From UBA7702 sp040776805 (GTDB lineage: Bacteria > Bacillota > Dehalobacteriia > UBA7702): a stretch of 64,000 bases of DNA. Under the pieces are notes generated by a model. It did no database searches and was not told the origin of the DNA. It saw nothing but the letters and a program-made list of their open reading frames with translations. Made by a program: the position numbers and the translations under genes. Of the stretch, positions 52,882 through 60,966 are shown piece by piece. The stretch covers positions 310,001 through 374,000 of the forward strand of contig JAXGZS010000001.1 of assembly GCA_040776805.1 (NCBI GenBank), written 5' to 3'. Position 1 is the first letter of the stretch. Each line of letters begins with the position of its first letter.

Positions 52882-52897
52882 CATTTTCGTTGTATAG

Positions 52898-52973
52898 GAG
52901 CCATTAGCTCAGCAGGCAGAGCACCTGACTTTTAATCAGGGTGTCCGGCGTTCGAATCGCCGATGGCTCACCA
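52898..52973 (+). tRNA. tRNA-Lys (anticodon TTT)
   Basis: 76 nt cloverleaf: acceptor GAGCCAT/ATGGCTC, D arm GCTC/GAGC, anticodon stem CCTGA/TCAGG with loop CTTTTAA, T arm CGGCG/CGCCG with TTCGAAT, and an encoded CCA. Confidence 0.95.
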
Positions 52974-52977
52974 TTAT

Positions 52978-53054
52978 GGCGCGTTGGAGAAGCGGCTGAA
53001 CTCACCAGCCTTTCACGCTGGCATTCATGGGTTCGAATCCCATACGCGTCACCA
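52978..53054 (+). tRNA. tRNA-Glu (anticodon TTC)
   Basis: 77 nt: acceptor GGCGCGT/ACGCGTC (one G-T pair), anticodon stem CCAGC/GCTGG with loop CTTTCAC, T arm ATGGG/CCCAT, encoded CCA. Separated from tRNA-Lys by 4 nt. Confidence 0.93.
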
Positions 53055-53097
53055 TTAAATCAATCAACCGCACCACAGGTGCAGTTGATTGATTTAA
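53055..53097 (+). terminator. Long hairpin directly after tRNA-Glu
   Basis: A 14-bp perfect outer stem TTAAATCAATCAAC with its complement, closing an inner GCACC/GGTGC hairpin. It abuts the tRNA 3' end. It may act as terminator or processing signal. Confidence 0.65.
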
Positions 53098-53111
53098 ATA
53101 ACTCTTTAAAA

Positions 53112-53131
53112 AAGACCGCAAATGCGGTCTT
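53112..53131 (+). terminator. Second hairpin before tRNA-Gly
   Basis: AAGACCGCA / TGCGGTCTT stem, 15 nt after the previous hairpin; followed by a few T and A bases. Confidence 0.5.
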
Positions 53132-53151
53132 GCTATATATTTGGAATATCT

Positions 53152-53225
53152 GCGGGTGTGGTTCAATGGTAGAACGTTAGCTTCCCAAGCTCAAAACGAG
53201 GGTTCGATTCCCTTCACCCGCTCCA
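53152..53225 (+). tRNA. tRNA-Gly (anticodon CCC)
   Basis: 74 nt: acceptor GCGGGTG/CACCCGC, D arm GTTC/GAAC, anticodon loop TTCCCAA, T arm GAGGG/CCCTT with TTCGATT, encoded CCA. The anticodon stem TTAGC/GCTCA has one T-C mismatch, and the T stem is slightly imperfect. It is still a plausible functional tRNA for GGG codons. Confidence 0.88.
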
Positions 53226-53250
53226 ACAGCTTAAAGCTGGACGCAAATCG

Positions 53251-53280
53251 CGCACCCACGTTTGTGGGTGCGTCTTGTTT
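53251..53280 (+). terminator. Terminator after tRNA-Gly
   Basis: CGCACCCAC-GTTT-GTGGGTGCG stem followed by TCTTGTTTT, 25 nt downstream of the tRNA. Confidence 0.85.
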
Positions 53281-53381
53281 TGCGCCCGCGCTGATGGCCA
53301 ACATCTATTTTGTACGCATGATACACAAAGAAATCCCTGCTAAACATTGTGTTTTTTAGGGGTTTTGCATATATATTGATA

Positions 53382-53912
53382 TCATTTGTCTTTCTTTTGG
53401 GCAAGGCGTTCTTTACCTGCATTTGCGAAATAGCCGATACTGAAAAGAGCCAAGGCCGAAAGGGTGTTGATGGAGATCACCGTCAAAGTACGGTTACCGT
53501 ATCCCAAGTAAGGATAAAGCGCTCCCACGGAAAAACAACTGGGAAATAAGCTGACGATGATGTCACCGACAATATATTTGGGAATAAAGTATTGTGTGAT
53601 CAATGTGTCGTCAACGGGAAAATAGATGTCGGCATACCATAACATGTGCGGTCTGAAGATATTATAATAAATGAACGCAAAGATGAGACAAAAGAAACCC
53701 AGCCAATGGAGAGTAATCAGCGCCCTCCCGTAATGCCCAAGCAGTTCCCTGCTTCTGTAGCCAAACCACACCCAGAGCATACATAAAGTCCAGGCAAAAA
53801 CCAATAAGACGGGAATTCTCCACCAGGTAAATAATAAGAGTAAAAGAGAGAAGACGCAGGGTGTTACCGAGTAAAGGAGAACTCTTTTTGTCGCGCTGTC
53901 GATTTTTTTCAT
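53382..53912 (-). CDS. Multi-pass membrane protein of unknown function
   Basis: 176 aa, not recognised. Four to five hydrophobic segments (about 13-32, 34-50, 64-85, 112-130, 135-160), a basic start MKKIDSATKRV and a basic end KERLAQKKDK. AGGAG lies 6 nt before the ATG at 53912; an upstream in-frame start at 53990 would lie in a hairpin and has no ribosome site. It is the last of three minus-strand genes that form a small islet between the tRNAs and the two-component system. It could be an immunity-type or transport-type membrane protein, but nothing proves either. Confidence 0.65.
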   Translation of the reverse strand: MKKIDSATKRVLLYSVTPCVFSLLLLLFTWWRIPVLLVFAWTLCMLWVWFGYRSRELLGHYGRALITLHWLGFFCLIFAFIYYNIFRPHMLWYADIYFPVDDTLITQYFIPKYIVGDIIVSLFPSCFSVGALYPYLGYGNRTLTVISINTLSALALFSIGYFANAGKERLAQKKDK

Positions 53913-53937
53913 GTGGGCTCCTTGAAAATGATTGATA

Positions 53938-53990
53938 GCGACCCCCAAACGTTGCTTTCTGTTTGAGACAGCGAAACGCTTGAGGGTCAC
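53938..53990. repeat. Inverted repeat between two islet genes
   Basis: A 16-bp stem allowing G-T pairs (GCGACCCCCAAACGTT at 53938-53953 with AACGCTTGAGGGTCAC at 53975-53990), with a small inner hairpin. A T-rich run follows on the plus strand. It may be a terminator or processing site between the genes at 53382 and 54017. Confidence 0.55.
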
Positions 53991-54016
53991 TTTTTACTTA
54001 AACTATTATCATAGCA

Positions 54017-54733
54017 TCACTTAAACGGGTTTTCCGCTGCGGGATCCAATTTTGCCGCGGCGTCTAACGCTTCCTCAATGGTGGCATAATGTCCCTTATC
54101 ATAATTATAATCATCCGGGGCGAATTCTTTGGACATTGTTTCAGTGTTTAAAACCCATGCTCCGTCTTTTTGTACTAGTGTATCGGTACAGCGATCCTTG
54201 TTGAAGATCATCCAGATATAATAGTCGTTTTTCTTTTCCGCATTCCTTTCAACAGAAATCAACCAACCGACCTTCGTCAATTCAACAGTGGTGGTTTCGC
54301 CATCAGCTCGCCTTGATGATGTTATAATCAAGGCGCCCTTTCCAACGGGTATGGCAAGATTGGGGGCGTTATCAAAGGAATATTTTGTATAATAATAGTC
54401 TAAGTTACCTCGCATATTGCTCAGTATGTTATTTTTAGTACTTTCGCTTATATATTCGTTTTCTGATTCCTTTTCACCAATGAGCTGTTGGGCCTGGTCT
54501 TCCGTAATGATGGTGGCGGTGCCGTTTTTGAGGTTTTCCTTCAGCAGATCCATGGGAAGCGGCACGGAATCATCCCTGATCTGGTCCGCTTCTTTGATGA
54601 CGTTGAGCAGTTCCGCTTCGGTCTGATCTGCTTTTGGGTCTGATGCCATAAATGCTGCGGAGAGGGCAATCCCGGTGATAACGAGAATGCCGGCGAGGAT
54701 AGGAATCAATACCTTTTTCTTACGAGGGTTCAT
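54017..54733 (-). CDS. Membrane-anchored extracytoplasmic protein of unknown function
   Basis: 238 aa, not recognised. One N-terminal transmembrane or signal-anchor segment (VLIPILAGILVITGIALSAA, about 9-29), then a soluble mixed alpha/beta domain with LLKENLKNGTATIITEDQAQQLIGEKE and a Tyr/Asp-rich end. AAGGAGG precedes the ATG. It lies 45 nt after the Amidase_6 gene on the same strand, so it may be a partner of that secreted protein, for instance holding or inhibiting it at the membrane. Confidence 0.6.
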   Translation of the reverse strand: MNPRKKKVLIPILAGILVITGIALSAAFMASDPKADQTEAELLNVIKEADQIRDDSVPLPMDLLKENLKNGTATIITEDQAQQLIGEKESENEYISESTKNNILSNMRGNLDYYYTKYSFDNAPNLAIPVGKGALIITSSRRADGETTTVELTKVGWLISVERNAEKKNDYYIWMIFNKDRCTDTLVQKDGAWVLNTETMSKEFAPDDYNYDKGHYATIEEALDAAAKLDPAAENPFK

Positions 54734-54778
54734 GGTCGTTTCCTCCTTATTTTATAATATTTGACCATATGAAATTAC

Positions 54779-55381
54779 TTAAAGCCGGAAAGCATAAATT
54801 TCTGTTGTGTTTCTGTCTTTGTTCCAGTGATCAAGATGCCAGATCGTTTTATACCTATCACCTGTATGCGCGTTAATGAGATCGCCATATCCTGTGCTAT
54901 CGGCAGAAGTGCCTGTTCCCACACAATATGACGTGTGATCAATATTTCCATCGCCCCCCCAATCATAAAAGACGATTACATCGCCGGTATTTGGGATATT
55001 CGCGCTGTTATTGATGTAACCATAATACCAAAGTCCGGCGCTGTTATAATGACCGACTTTTGCCCAACCTTGTGATAATCTTGTCGCTCCTAAATTGTTT
55101 TTTACATAATTCTTCAGAGTATTTGCATTTACCCAAGCTGTGGTGTAAGGTTGCCAGGTGGATGTTCTTGATATTCCGCCAGCGTTCATGATCTGAGATA
55201 CAAAATTGGCACAGTCATTCCCCGGATAGGAAATATATGGGGGAACATTATAAAGATGCCAATGGTTATTTGCATAGTTCACAGCAGCACTTGGACTGTA
55301 TGCCGCAACCGGTGTTGAAACACCGGTCAGCGCGAAAACAAACAGTATAACGATACCAATGGACAAAATTGATTTTTTCAT
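54779..55381 (-). CDS. Secreted Amidase_6 domain protein
   Basis: 200 aa. Signal peptide about 1-27 (ending near TPVAAYS). The mature part follows the putative amidase domain family (PF12671): YSPSAAVNYANNHWHLYN, then NDCANFVSQIMNAGG with the likely nucleophile Cys, TGDVIVFYDWGGDGNIDHTSYCVG with the His, and LINAHTGDRY. Nearly the entire mature protein is this one domain. Possible targets are cell-wall or glycan amide bonds. The gene is first in a three-gene islet, in a region more A+T-rich than the rest of the window. Confidence 0.85.
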   Translation of the reverse strand: MKKSILSIGIVILFVFALTGVSTPVAAYSPSAAVNYANNHWHLYNVPPYISYPGNDCANFVSQIMNAGGISRTSTWQPYTTAWVNANTLKNYVKNNLGATRLSQGWAKVGHYNSAGLWYYGYINNSANIPNTGDVIVFYDWGGDGNIDHTSYCVGTGTSADSTGYGDLINAHTGDRYKTIWHLDHWNKDRNTTEIYAFRL

Positions 55382-55934
55382 AAGGATCCCACCCTTATTT
55401 TTTCTTTTTTCCTTGCAATCATTTGATAGGTAACCTTTCTCTTATTTCTTTCCCGCAAAGAATGAAAGCGTGGGACTTATGAAGTTTCAATAAAATAGTT
55501 TACACCTCCTTTTTTGGTTTTAACGGATCATATATAAAAATAGAAGCCTTCAAGAATACAATTAAAAATGAAACATTTATTATTTTAATAATTATATAAT
55601 AGCGCTATCCTGACAAAATGCAAGATATTTATTGCTATATATGAGTATCTATCAATATGTTTTTTGATCGGTTTGGTCAAAAAAGCGCATATTGATTGCT
55701 GAAGAGCATAAAAGCAATGGTCAGTGCAGTCATGCGATTTCCGGTGCTTCTTTTGTTCATGGGTATTCCTACATTCCAGGGCGGCTATTTCTTAGCCAAA
55801 GAGTGTTCTTGCACTTATCACAGTAGCATTTTTTTCATTTTGCAAGGCATCTTAATATCTTAAAGAATTCTTAAATGGTTGACCGCTTTTATTTTAAGGA
55901 ATGATTTGTTACAATAAATGCGGAAGGTGACGAA
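55382..55934. other. A+T-rich intergenic region of 553 nt
   Basis: The longest gene-free stretch in the window, markedly A+T-rich around 55520-55680. On the minus strand a strong ribosome-site-like AAAAGGAGGTG (about 55504-55514) lies ahead of a 23-codon TTG open frame (55419-55490), but the spacing is poor. Near the right end are the CTTAA repeats and the promoter of the response-regulator gene. Nothing else is recognisable. Confidence 0.6.
55851..55874 (+). promoter_or_regulatory. CTTAA direct repeats upstream of the response regulator
   Basis: Three CTTAA boxes at 55851, 55859 and 55870 (spacing 8 and 11 nt) overlap a near-palindrome around GAATTC. Direct repeats one helical turn apart are typical OmpR-family binding sites, so autoregulation is plausible. 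A weak promoter (TTTTAT, 17 nt, TACAAT) follows. Confidence 0.45.
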
Positions 55935-56633
55935 ATGAATCATATTTTAATTTGCGACGACGAAGCGGACATTGTTTCCGCCCTGAACATCTATCTTTCG
56001 GCGGAAGGCTTTGAGATCTACACCGCCGCCAATGGCAGAGAGGCCTTGGAGATCATCGGGAAACACGATATTGACCTGGTGCTCATGGATATCATGATGC
56101 CGGAAATGGACGGCCTTGCCGCCACGGTGAAGCTGCGGGAAGACCGCAATATCCCGGTGATTCTGTTGACGGCGAAAAGCGAGGATACCGATAAGATTCT
56201 GGGACTCAACATCGGCGCCGACGATTATGTCACCAAGCCCTTCAACCCCGTGGAACTGATCGCCAGGGTCAAGGCCCAGTTAAGGCGCTATACCCATTTG
56301 GGCGCCAGGGTGCAAGGGGAGAACCGCCTTTATTGCGGCGGCATTGAACTGTTTGACCGGGAAAAGAAAGTGACCTTAGACGGCGAAGCAGTTTCCTTGA
56401 CGCCCACGGAATACGATATTCTGAAACTGTTGCTAAAAAACCCCGGCAAAGTGTTTTCCTCCGGCGAAATTTACGAAGAAGTTTGGGGCGACAGCGCCTA
56501 TCGCACCGAAGCCACGGTCGCCGTTCATATTCGCCACCTCAGAGAGAAATTGGAACTGAACCCCGCCGAGCCCCGCTATCTGAAGGTGGTTTGGGGACAG
56601 GGGTATAAAATGGAACGAGGTGAAAAAGAATGA
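55935..56633 (+). CDS. OmpR/VanR-type response regulator
   Basis: 232 aa. Receiver domain with acidic pair DDE, phosphoacceptor Asp52 (LVLMDIMMPEMDG), Thr/Ala switch (LLTAKSEDTD) and Lys (DDYVTKPFNP), followed by a winged-helix DNA-binding domain (about 132-230) with SLTPTEYDILKLLLKNPGKVFS and TVAVHIRHLREKLE. It overlaps the kinase gene by ATGA. Probably activates a local or envelope target. Confidence 0.95.
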   Translation: MNHILICDDEADIVSALNIYLSAEGFEIYTAANGREALEIIGKHDIDLVLMDIMMPEMDGLAATVKLREDRNIPVILLTAKSEDTDKILGLNIGADDYVTKPFNPVELIARVKAQLRRYTHLGARVQGENRLYCGGIELFDREKKVTLDGEAVSLTPTEYDILKLLLKNPGKVFSSGEIYEEVWGDSAYRTEATVAVHIRHLREKLELNPAEPRYLKVVWGQGYKMERGEKE

Positions 56634-58528
56634 AAAAACTGAGTGCCAGCTTGGGCGTAAAAATCGTCGCGGTGGTTTTATTCCTGCTGTGTGCCGCCGC
56701 CTCTCTCGGCAGCGCCGCCGCCATTTTATACCTGGCGGACCAGGGCATTTACGACCAGCGGGACTATTCCTATTACGATAGCAATGCTTGTAGCCGCGTC
56801 ACCGGGAACTACGTGAATGATGTTTACGATCATTACCTGCCCCTGACCTTGGCGGAGGAGCCCACCGCGGCGGAAGTCTTCCGTTTGGAACAGTACGCGG
56901 AGGATTTCAGTAAAGAAAATACGAATTTCTTCTTTACCGTCACCGATGGAGACGGCCATACCGTACTGACGAACTATAGTGATGAGGCTTACGGAACCAA
57001 AGAGGTTCATAGCTTTACTGGTATCTATGATGAAAACGGTGATCTGCTTGAAGACGGCAACGACTATACGATAACCGCCTATGTCAAAGATCCCATCACC
57101 GCTATTGACAATTACCACGACTCCTACCGCTTTCTGTCGACCCTCTATTCCCTGCGCTATACCGTGATTGCCATAACGGCAGCGGCCGCTCTCTTTACGG
57201 TGTTACTCTTCCTCTTTTTACTGGCCGCCGCGGGGCACCGCAAAAATGTGGAAGGCATTTCCTTGAATCTGTTTGACAGGATCCCCCTGGACTTTTTGGT
57301 TTGCGGCATGCTCCTTCTAACCATGGTGGGGGTGTCTCCGATGAGTGTATTTTGGAACAATGTTGGCTTTTCCGGAGAAGTGATCTGTATCATCGGCGCT
57401 TTGCTGATTTGCGCTTTGATGGTTCTCATCTTCTCTATGACCTTTGCCGCCCGGATCAAGGCCGGCAAATGGTGGCAGAATACGCTGATCTATAAGATTG
57501 GCCGTGGCTTGGGGCGAGGCGTTTATGTCCTTTTTAGCAACATTCCTCTGTTATGGAAGGCCATCCTTGGCTTTTGTGTTTACTTCTTTTTCAGTGTTTT
57601 CAGCTTTTTGGCAGCCATCAATGGCAGCGGCTTTTTCGGCTTACTCTATTTTGCCCTTAATCTTGCCGTCCTTTTCGGCTTGTGCTTCTTTGTGCTGCAA
57701 CTAAACCAGTTGAAAAAGGGCGGAGAGCGCATCGCCAAGGGAGATTTTGAAACGAAAATCGATACAAGCCATCTGTATTGGGAGATCAAAGATTACGCCA
57801 AAACCTTAAACGACATTGGCCGCGGCATGTCCCTGGCTGTAGAAGAGCGCTTGAAAAGCGAGCGCCTCAAAGCGGAGCTGATCACCAATGTTTCCCATGA
57901 CATCAAAACGCCCCTGACCTCCATCATCAACTATGTTGACCTGCTGAAAAAAGAAGAAATGGAAAATGACATGGCCAAAGAATATCTTGAGGTTTTGGAC
58001 CGTCAATCAACGAGGTTGAAGAAGCTCACCGAGGATTTGGTGGAGGCCTCCAAAGCCGCCACCGGCAACATCACCTTTCGGCCCGAAAGCGTCGATGTCG
58101 CGGAATTTTTAAATCAACTGTTGGGCGAATACAACGAGGCGTTTCAGGCGCGGCAACTGCAACCTGTGGTCACCGTGGCGGGAGAGGCGAGGATCTTTGC
58201 CGACGGCCGCCTGATGTGGCGTATCTTCGATAATCTCTTAAACAATATCTGTAAGTATTCGCTGTCCCATACCAGGGTTTACTTCAATGTGGAAATTGCC
58301 GGGGAAACCGTGGTCATCACGTTAAAGAACATTTCCGGTGTCCCCCTAAACACCACCGCCGACGATTTGATGGAGCGGTTCGTCCGGGGGGACAGCGCCC
58401 GCACCACCGAAGGCAGCGGCTTAGGCCTGTCCATTGCCAAAAGCTTGACGGAACTGCAAAAAGGGCGTTTTGATTTATATGTGGACGGCGATCTGTTTAA
58501 AGTCGTCATTGTCTTTGATAAAGCATAG
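56630..58528 (+). CDS. Sensor histidine kinase of the VanS type
   Basis: 632 aa. N-terminal helix, an extracytoplasmic domain (about 38-170) flanked by a helix at about 175-200, then four to five more membrane segments (about 220-360), a HAMP-like linker (about 358-410), the dimerisation helix with phosphorylated His423 (NVSHDIKTPLTSI) and an HATPase domain with the N box (DNLLNNICKYS) and GSGLGLSIAK. The multiple extra helices between sensor and kinase are unusual for a VanS-type kinase. Partner of the regulator encoded upstream. Confidence 0.92.
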   Translation: MKKLSASLGVKIVAVVLFLLCAAASLGSAAAILYLADQGIYDQRDYSYYDSNACSRVTGNYVNDVYDHYLPLTLAEEPTAAEVFRLEQYAEDFSKENTNFFFTVTDGDGHTVLTNYSDEAYGTKEVHSFTGIYDENGDLLEDGNDYTITAYVKDPITAIDNYHDSYRFLSTLYSLRYTVIAITAAAALFTVLLFLFLLAAAGHRKNVEGISLNLFDRIPLDFLVCGMLLLTMVGVSPMSVFWNNVGFSGEVICIIGALLICALMVLIFSMTFAARIKAGKWWQNTLIYKIGRGLGRGVYVLFSNIPLLWKAILGFCVYFFFSVFSFLAAINGSGFFGLLYFALNLAVLFGLCFFVLQLNQLKKGGERIAKGDFETKIDTSHLYWEIKDYAKTLNDIGRGMSLAVEERLKSERLKAELITNVSHDIKTPLTSIINYVDLLKKEEMENDMAKEYLEVLDRQSTRLKKLTEDLVEASKAATGNITFRPESVDVAEFLNQLLGEYNEAFQARQLQPVVTVAGEARIFADGRLMWRIFDNLLNNICKYSLSHTRVYFNVEIAGETVVITLKNISGVPLNTTADDLMERFVRGDSARTTEGSGLGLSIAKSLTELQKGRFDLYVDGDLFKVVIVFDKA

Positions 58529-58583
58529 TTATACAGGGTCTTTCATGATAGGATCGCTTCGGCAGGATCGCCCCGCAAAGGAT

Positions 58584-58624
58584 GAAAATCGGCGCGAGAG
58601 CACAGTGCTTTCGCGCCGATTTTC
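58584..58624. terminator. Bidirectional terminator between kinase and glycosyltransferase
   Basis: 19-bp stem GAAAATCGGCGCGA...TCGCGCCGATTTTC with a CAG loop. It separates convergent genes. Confidence 0.9.
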
Positions 58625-58656
58625 TATGTTTGATATCGTCCGTACACGGCCCGCGC

Positions 58657-59790
58657 TCATTGCGGCGTATCCCTTTCCAGTACCCGATGGACATAGGCCA
58701 AGGTTTCCGCGGCTGTGTTTTCCCAGCGATAGCCGGCGGTTTTTTGCAAGCCTTTTTGCACCAGCATTTTCCTTAAAGACCTTGAGGAAACCAGGCGGTG
58801 AAGCTGTTTCGCCAGTTCCAGGCTGTTGTATGGGTCGAAATAGAGGACGGCGTCGCCCAATACTTCCGGCAAGGAAGTGGCCCGGGAAGACAAAACAGGG
58901 GTGCCCGAAGCCATGGCTTCCAAAGGCGGCAAGCCAAAGCCCTCGTATAAACTGGGGTAGACCATCGCCGTAGCGCCGCTGTAAAAATAGGGTAAATCGG
59001 CAACGGGAACGTAATCGGGGAAAATAACGTCGTCGGTGAGACCCAGGGATTCGGTCAAGGCGTCCAACTGGTCAAAATCCCGGTTGCGCTTTCCCGGCAA
59101 AACCAGGCGGAAAGGGAAGGAAGCATCTTTTTTTAATAAGTATACGGCATTGACCAAGGCTTTTACATTCTTGCGGATACCGAAACCGCCGACGTAGAGG
59201 ATATAGTCTCCCGTGATGTGGTAAGCTGCTTTAAGAAAAGCCGCGGCCTGGGTTTTCGGCAACGGTTGGTAAATCGGTTCCGGGGCTTCGTAAATCACCT
59301 GAATTTTTGCTTCCGGGTAGCCGAATACATTGATGATATCCTTTTTTGACCATTGGGAAACCGTGATGATGCCGTCGCTGCGCTCCATGATTTTGGGCAT
59401 CTCTTTGAGGAATTCCTTCAGATAGCCCTTGCCCACGGTTTCCGGAAAGGTATAGGGGATCAGGTCGTGGATCGTTACTGTTTCCAAGGAGCACTTCTTC
59501 TCCGGCAGGCCGATACCGTTTTGCGGTACGTGATAGAGGGCGATCTGTTCCTTTGGCAGAGCTTCGGGAAGAAAGATTTCCCGCCACATATCGCCGTTGA
59601 ATTCCGCGTAACGTGAAGCGTCTTCTCTTCGGAAAGAAAAGTCGCGGAATTCTTCTCCCGGCAGGAAGACGCGGAGGTTTTTGGTCGCCTTCTCCAGATG
59701 GGAGATCAATTGCCAGGTATACGTGCCGATGCCGGTACCTCTATAAAACAGCGCGCCGCGGCCGTCAATGCCGATGTTGCCTTTTGCCAA
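58657..59790 (-). CDS. Glycosyltransferase family 4 protein
   Basis: 377 aa. GT-B fold: N-terminal GRGALFYRGTGIGTYTWQL with the donor-facing loop, TVTIHDLIPYTFP, ITVSQWSKKDI, YILYVGGFGIRKNV, and the C-terminal SLYEGFGLPPLEAMASGTPVLSS with the E(x7)E-like pair of GT4 enzymes. The gene follows the CotS-like kinase gene by 4 nt. In Bacillus cotSA (GT4) sits beside cotS in spore coat genes, so a similar spore polysaccharide role is possible here. Confidence 0.88.
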   Translation of the reverse strand: MAKGNIGIDGRGALFYRGTGIGTYTWQLISHLEKATKNLRVFLPGEEFRDFSFRREDASRYAEFNGDMWREIFLPEALPKEQIALYHVPQNGIGLPEKKCSLETVTIHDLIPYTFPETVGKGYLKEFLKEMPKIMERSDGIITVSQWSKKDIINVFGYPEAKIQVIYEAPEPIYQPLPKTQAAAFLKAAYHITGDYILYVGGFGIRKNVKALVNAVYLLKKDASFPFRLVLPGKRNRDFDQLDALTESLGLTDDVIFPDYVPVADLPYFYSGATAMVYPSLYEGFGLPPLEAMASGTPVLSSRATSLPEVLGDAVLYFDPYNSLELAKQLHRLVSSRSLRKMLVQKGLQKTAGYRWENTAAETLAYVHRVLERDTPQ

Positions 59791-59794
59791 CGGA

Positions 59795-60802
59795 TCATTC
59801 CTCCAATCTCTTTTTCAGCAGAGCAAGCCAGTGGTCCTCTTTTTCCAATTCTTTGACGGCGTTTTCCATTTTTTTAATATAGTAATCCTCTTTGTTGGCT
59901 TTTTGTTCGTAAAAATAGCGGTGGGAAATGCGCCAATATTTTTGCGGAAACAGCAGTAAAGCGTAGAGGACTTTGCCTTCTTCCCTGGTCAGGCGGCGAT
60001 GCTGCTGATAGCCGCTTAAGATCGCGTCGATTTTCTCTTCGCAGCGGGCGCCGCTTTTTAAGGACCGCTTGGTCAGGCGCACCAAGTCGGTGAGGGGCAG
60101 ATCGCAGCAGCAATAGTCAAAATCGATGAGCATTGCTTTGTCGTCTTCGATGAGGAAGTTCCGCGCCGCCACATCGTAGTGGATGAAAGCGCCGACGGCG
60201 GCGGCCTCCCTGGCCAGGCGGGGATATTCCGAGCAGAGCAGTTCTTTTTGGGCCCGGCGTGTTTTCTCTAAAAAGCCGCCGTAGTATGTCCGATACAGTT
60301 TGGTGAAGTAGGTTTGCGGAGAAAAAGAGGCGATTTCATAAAAACGCTGTAATTCGCTGCCCCGTTCCGCCAGCTGTTGATAACGGTCGAAGCAGACATA
60401 GCGGGTGGAATCGAGATTTTTCAGAGATTTTTCCCGGCTGCGCAGATGAAAGGAAAAGAGGGTTTGGGCGGCGGAATACAAATGGCCGATATGATCGAAA
60501 TCGCATTTTTCCCCCTCGATCCAGCGGTGCAGCGTATAAAACTGGCCCTTTTCGCCGTAGTAGAGCTGGCCGTTTTTCGGCGGCAGCGGCAAAGCGTAAT
60601 CTGAAAAACCGTGGCGCAAAAGGCTGTCCTCGGCAGCGCAGACAAATCGGAGGTTCTTTTCCTTGAGCAAACTGCGTTTGAAAGCGAACTGTTTCAGGCC
60701 GTTTTCCACACGCCATACATTGTCTTGCACTGTAACGATCTTTCCCGGCTCAATGCCCCAGCCGTAAAAAAGCATTTCTTCCAATTCATTTAATTCATCC
60801 AT
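59795..60802 (-). CDS. CotS-like kinase (aminoglycoside-phosphotransferase fold)
   Basis: 335 aa. Catalytic loop HYDVAARNFLIEDD (H-x-D-x4-N) and the metal-binding DFDYC follow the CotS/APH fold; LYSAAQTLFSFHLRSR is in the region expected of CotS. In-frame ATGs at 60856 and 60916 exist upstream; the ATG at 60802 gives the usual CotS length, with a weak GGA 10 nt before it. It forms a two-gene operon with the glycosyltransferase. CotS kinases are coat proteins of endospores, so this is the clearest sporulation-linked locus of the window. Confidence 0.82.
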   Translation of the reverse strand: MDELNELEEMLFYGWGIEPGKIVTVQDNVWRVENGLKQFAFKRSLLKEKNLRFVCAAEDSLLRHGFSDYALPLPPKNGQLYYGEKGQFYTLHRWIEGEKCDFDHIGHLYSAAQTLFSFHLRSREKSLKNLDSTRYVCFDRYQQLAERGSELQRFYEIASFSPQTYFTKLYRTYYGGFLEKTRRAQKELLCSEYPRLAREAAAVGAFIHYDVAARNFLIEDDKAMLIDFDYCCCDLPLTDLVRLTKRSLKSGARCEEKIDAILSGYQQHRRLTREEGKVLYALLLFPQKYWRISHRYFYEQKANKEDYYIKKMENAVKELEKEDHWLALLKKRLEE

Positions 60803-60925
60803 ATTTATCCAATTCTTCCATAGACCGCACTCCGTATTTTCAGATAGTCCATTCATATGCGAAAAGGCGGCAAAAAAGAAGCCGCCGGCATTTGCGGAGG
60901 CTTCTGAAACGATCAATGATCATAA

Positions 60926-60956
60926 AAAGGGGCTGTCTTTTTGGGACAGCCCCTTT
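60926..60956. terminator. Terminator between trxB and the CotS-like operon
   Basis: AAAGGGGCTGTC / GACAGCCCCTTT stem, with TTTTT following on the minus strand, 11 nt past the trxB stop. Confidence 0.9.
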
Positions 60957-60966
60957 CTTCGATCGG

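Noticed and set aside
55419..55490. 23-codon minus-strand peptide before the amidase gene
   Set aside because: The TTG start is about 14 nt from the ribosome-like site, and the peptide has no recognisable feature; not supported as a gene.
58470..58973. 167-codon plus-strand open frame spanning the kinase 3' end and the terminator
   Set aside because: Crosses a strong bidirectional terminator and is antisense to the glycosyltransferase; no ribosome site.
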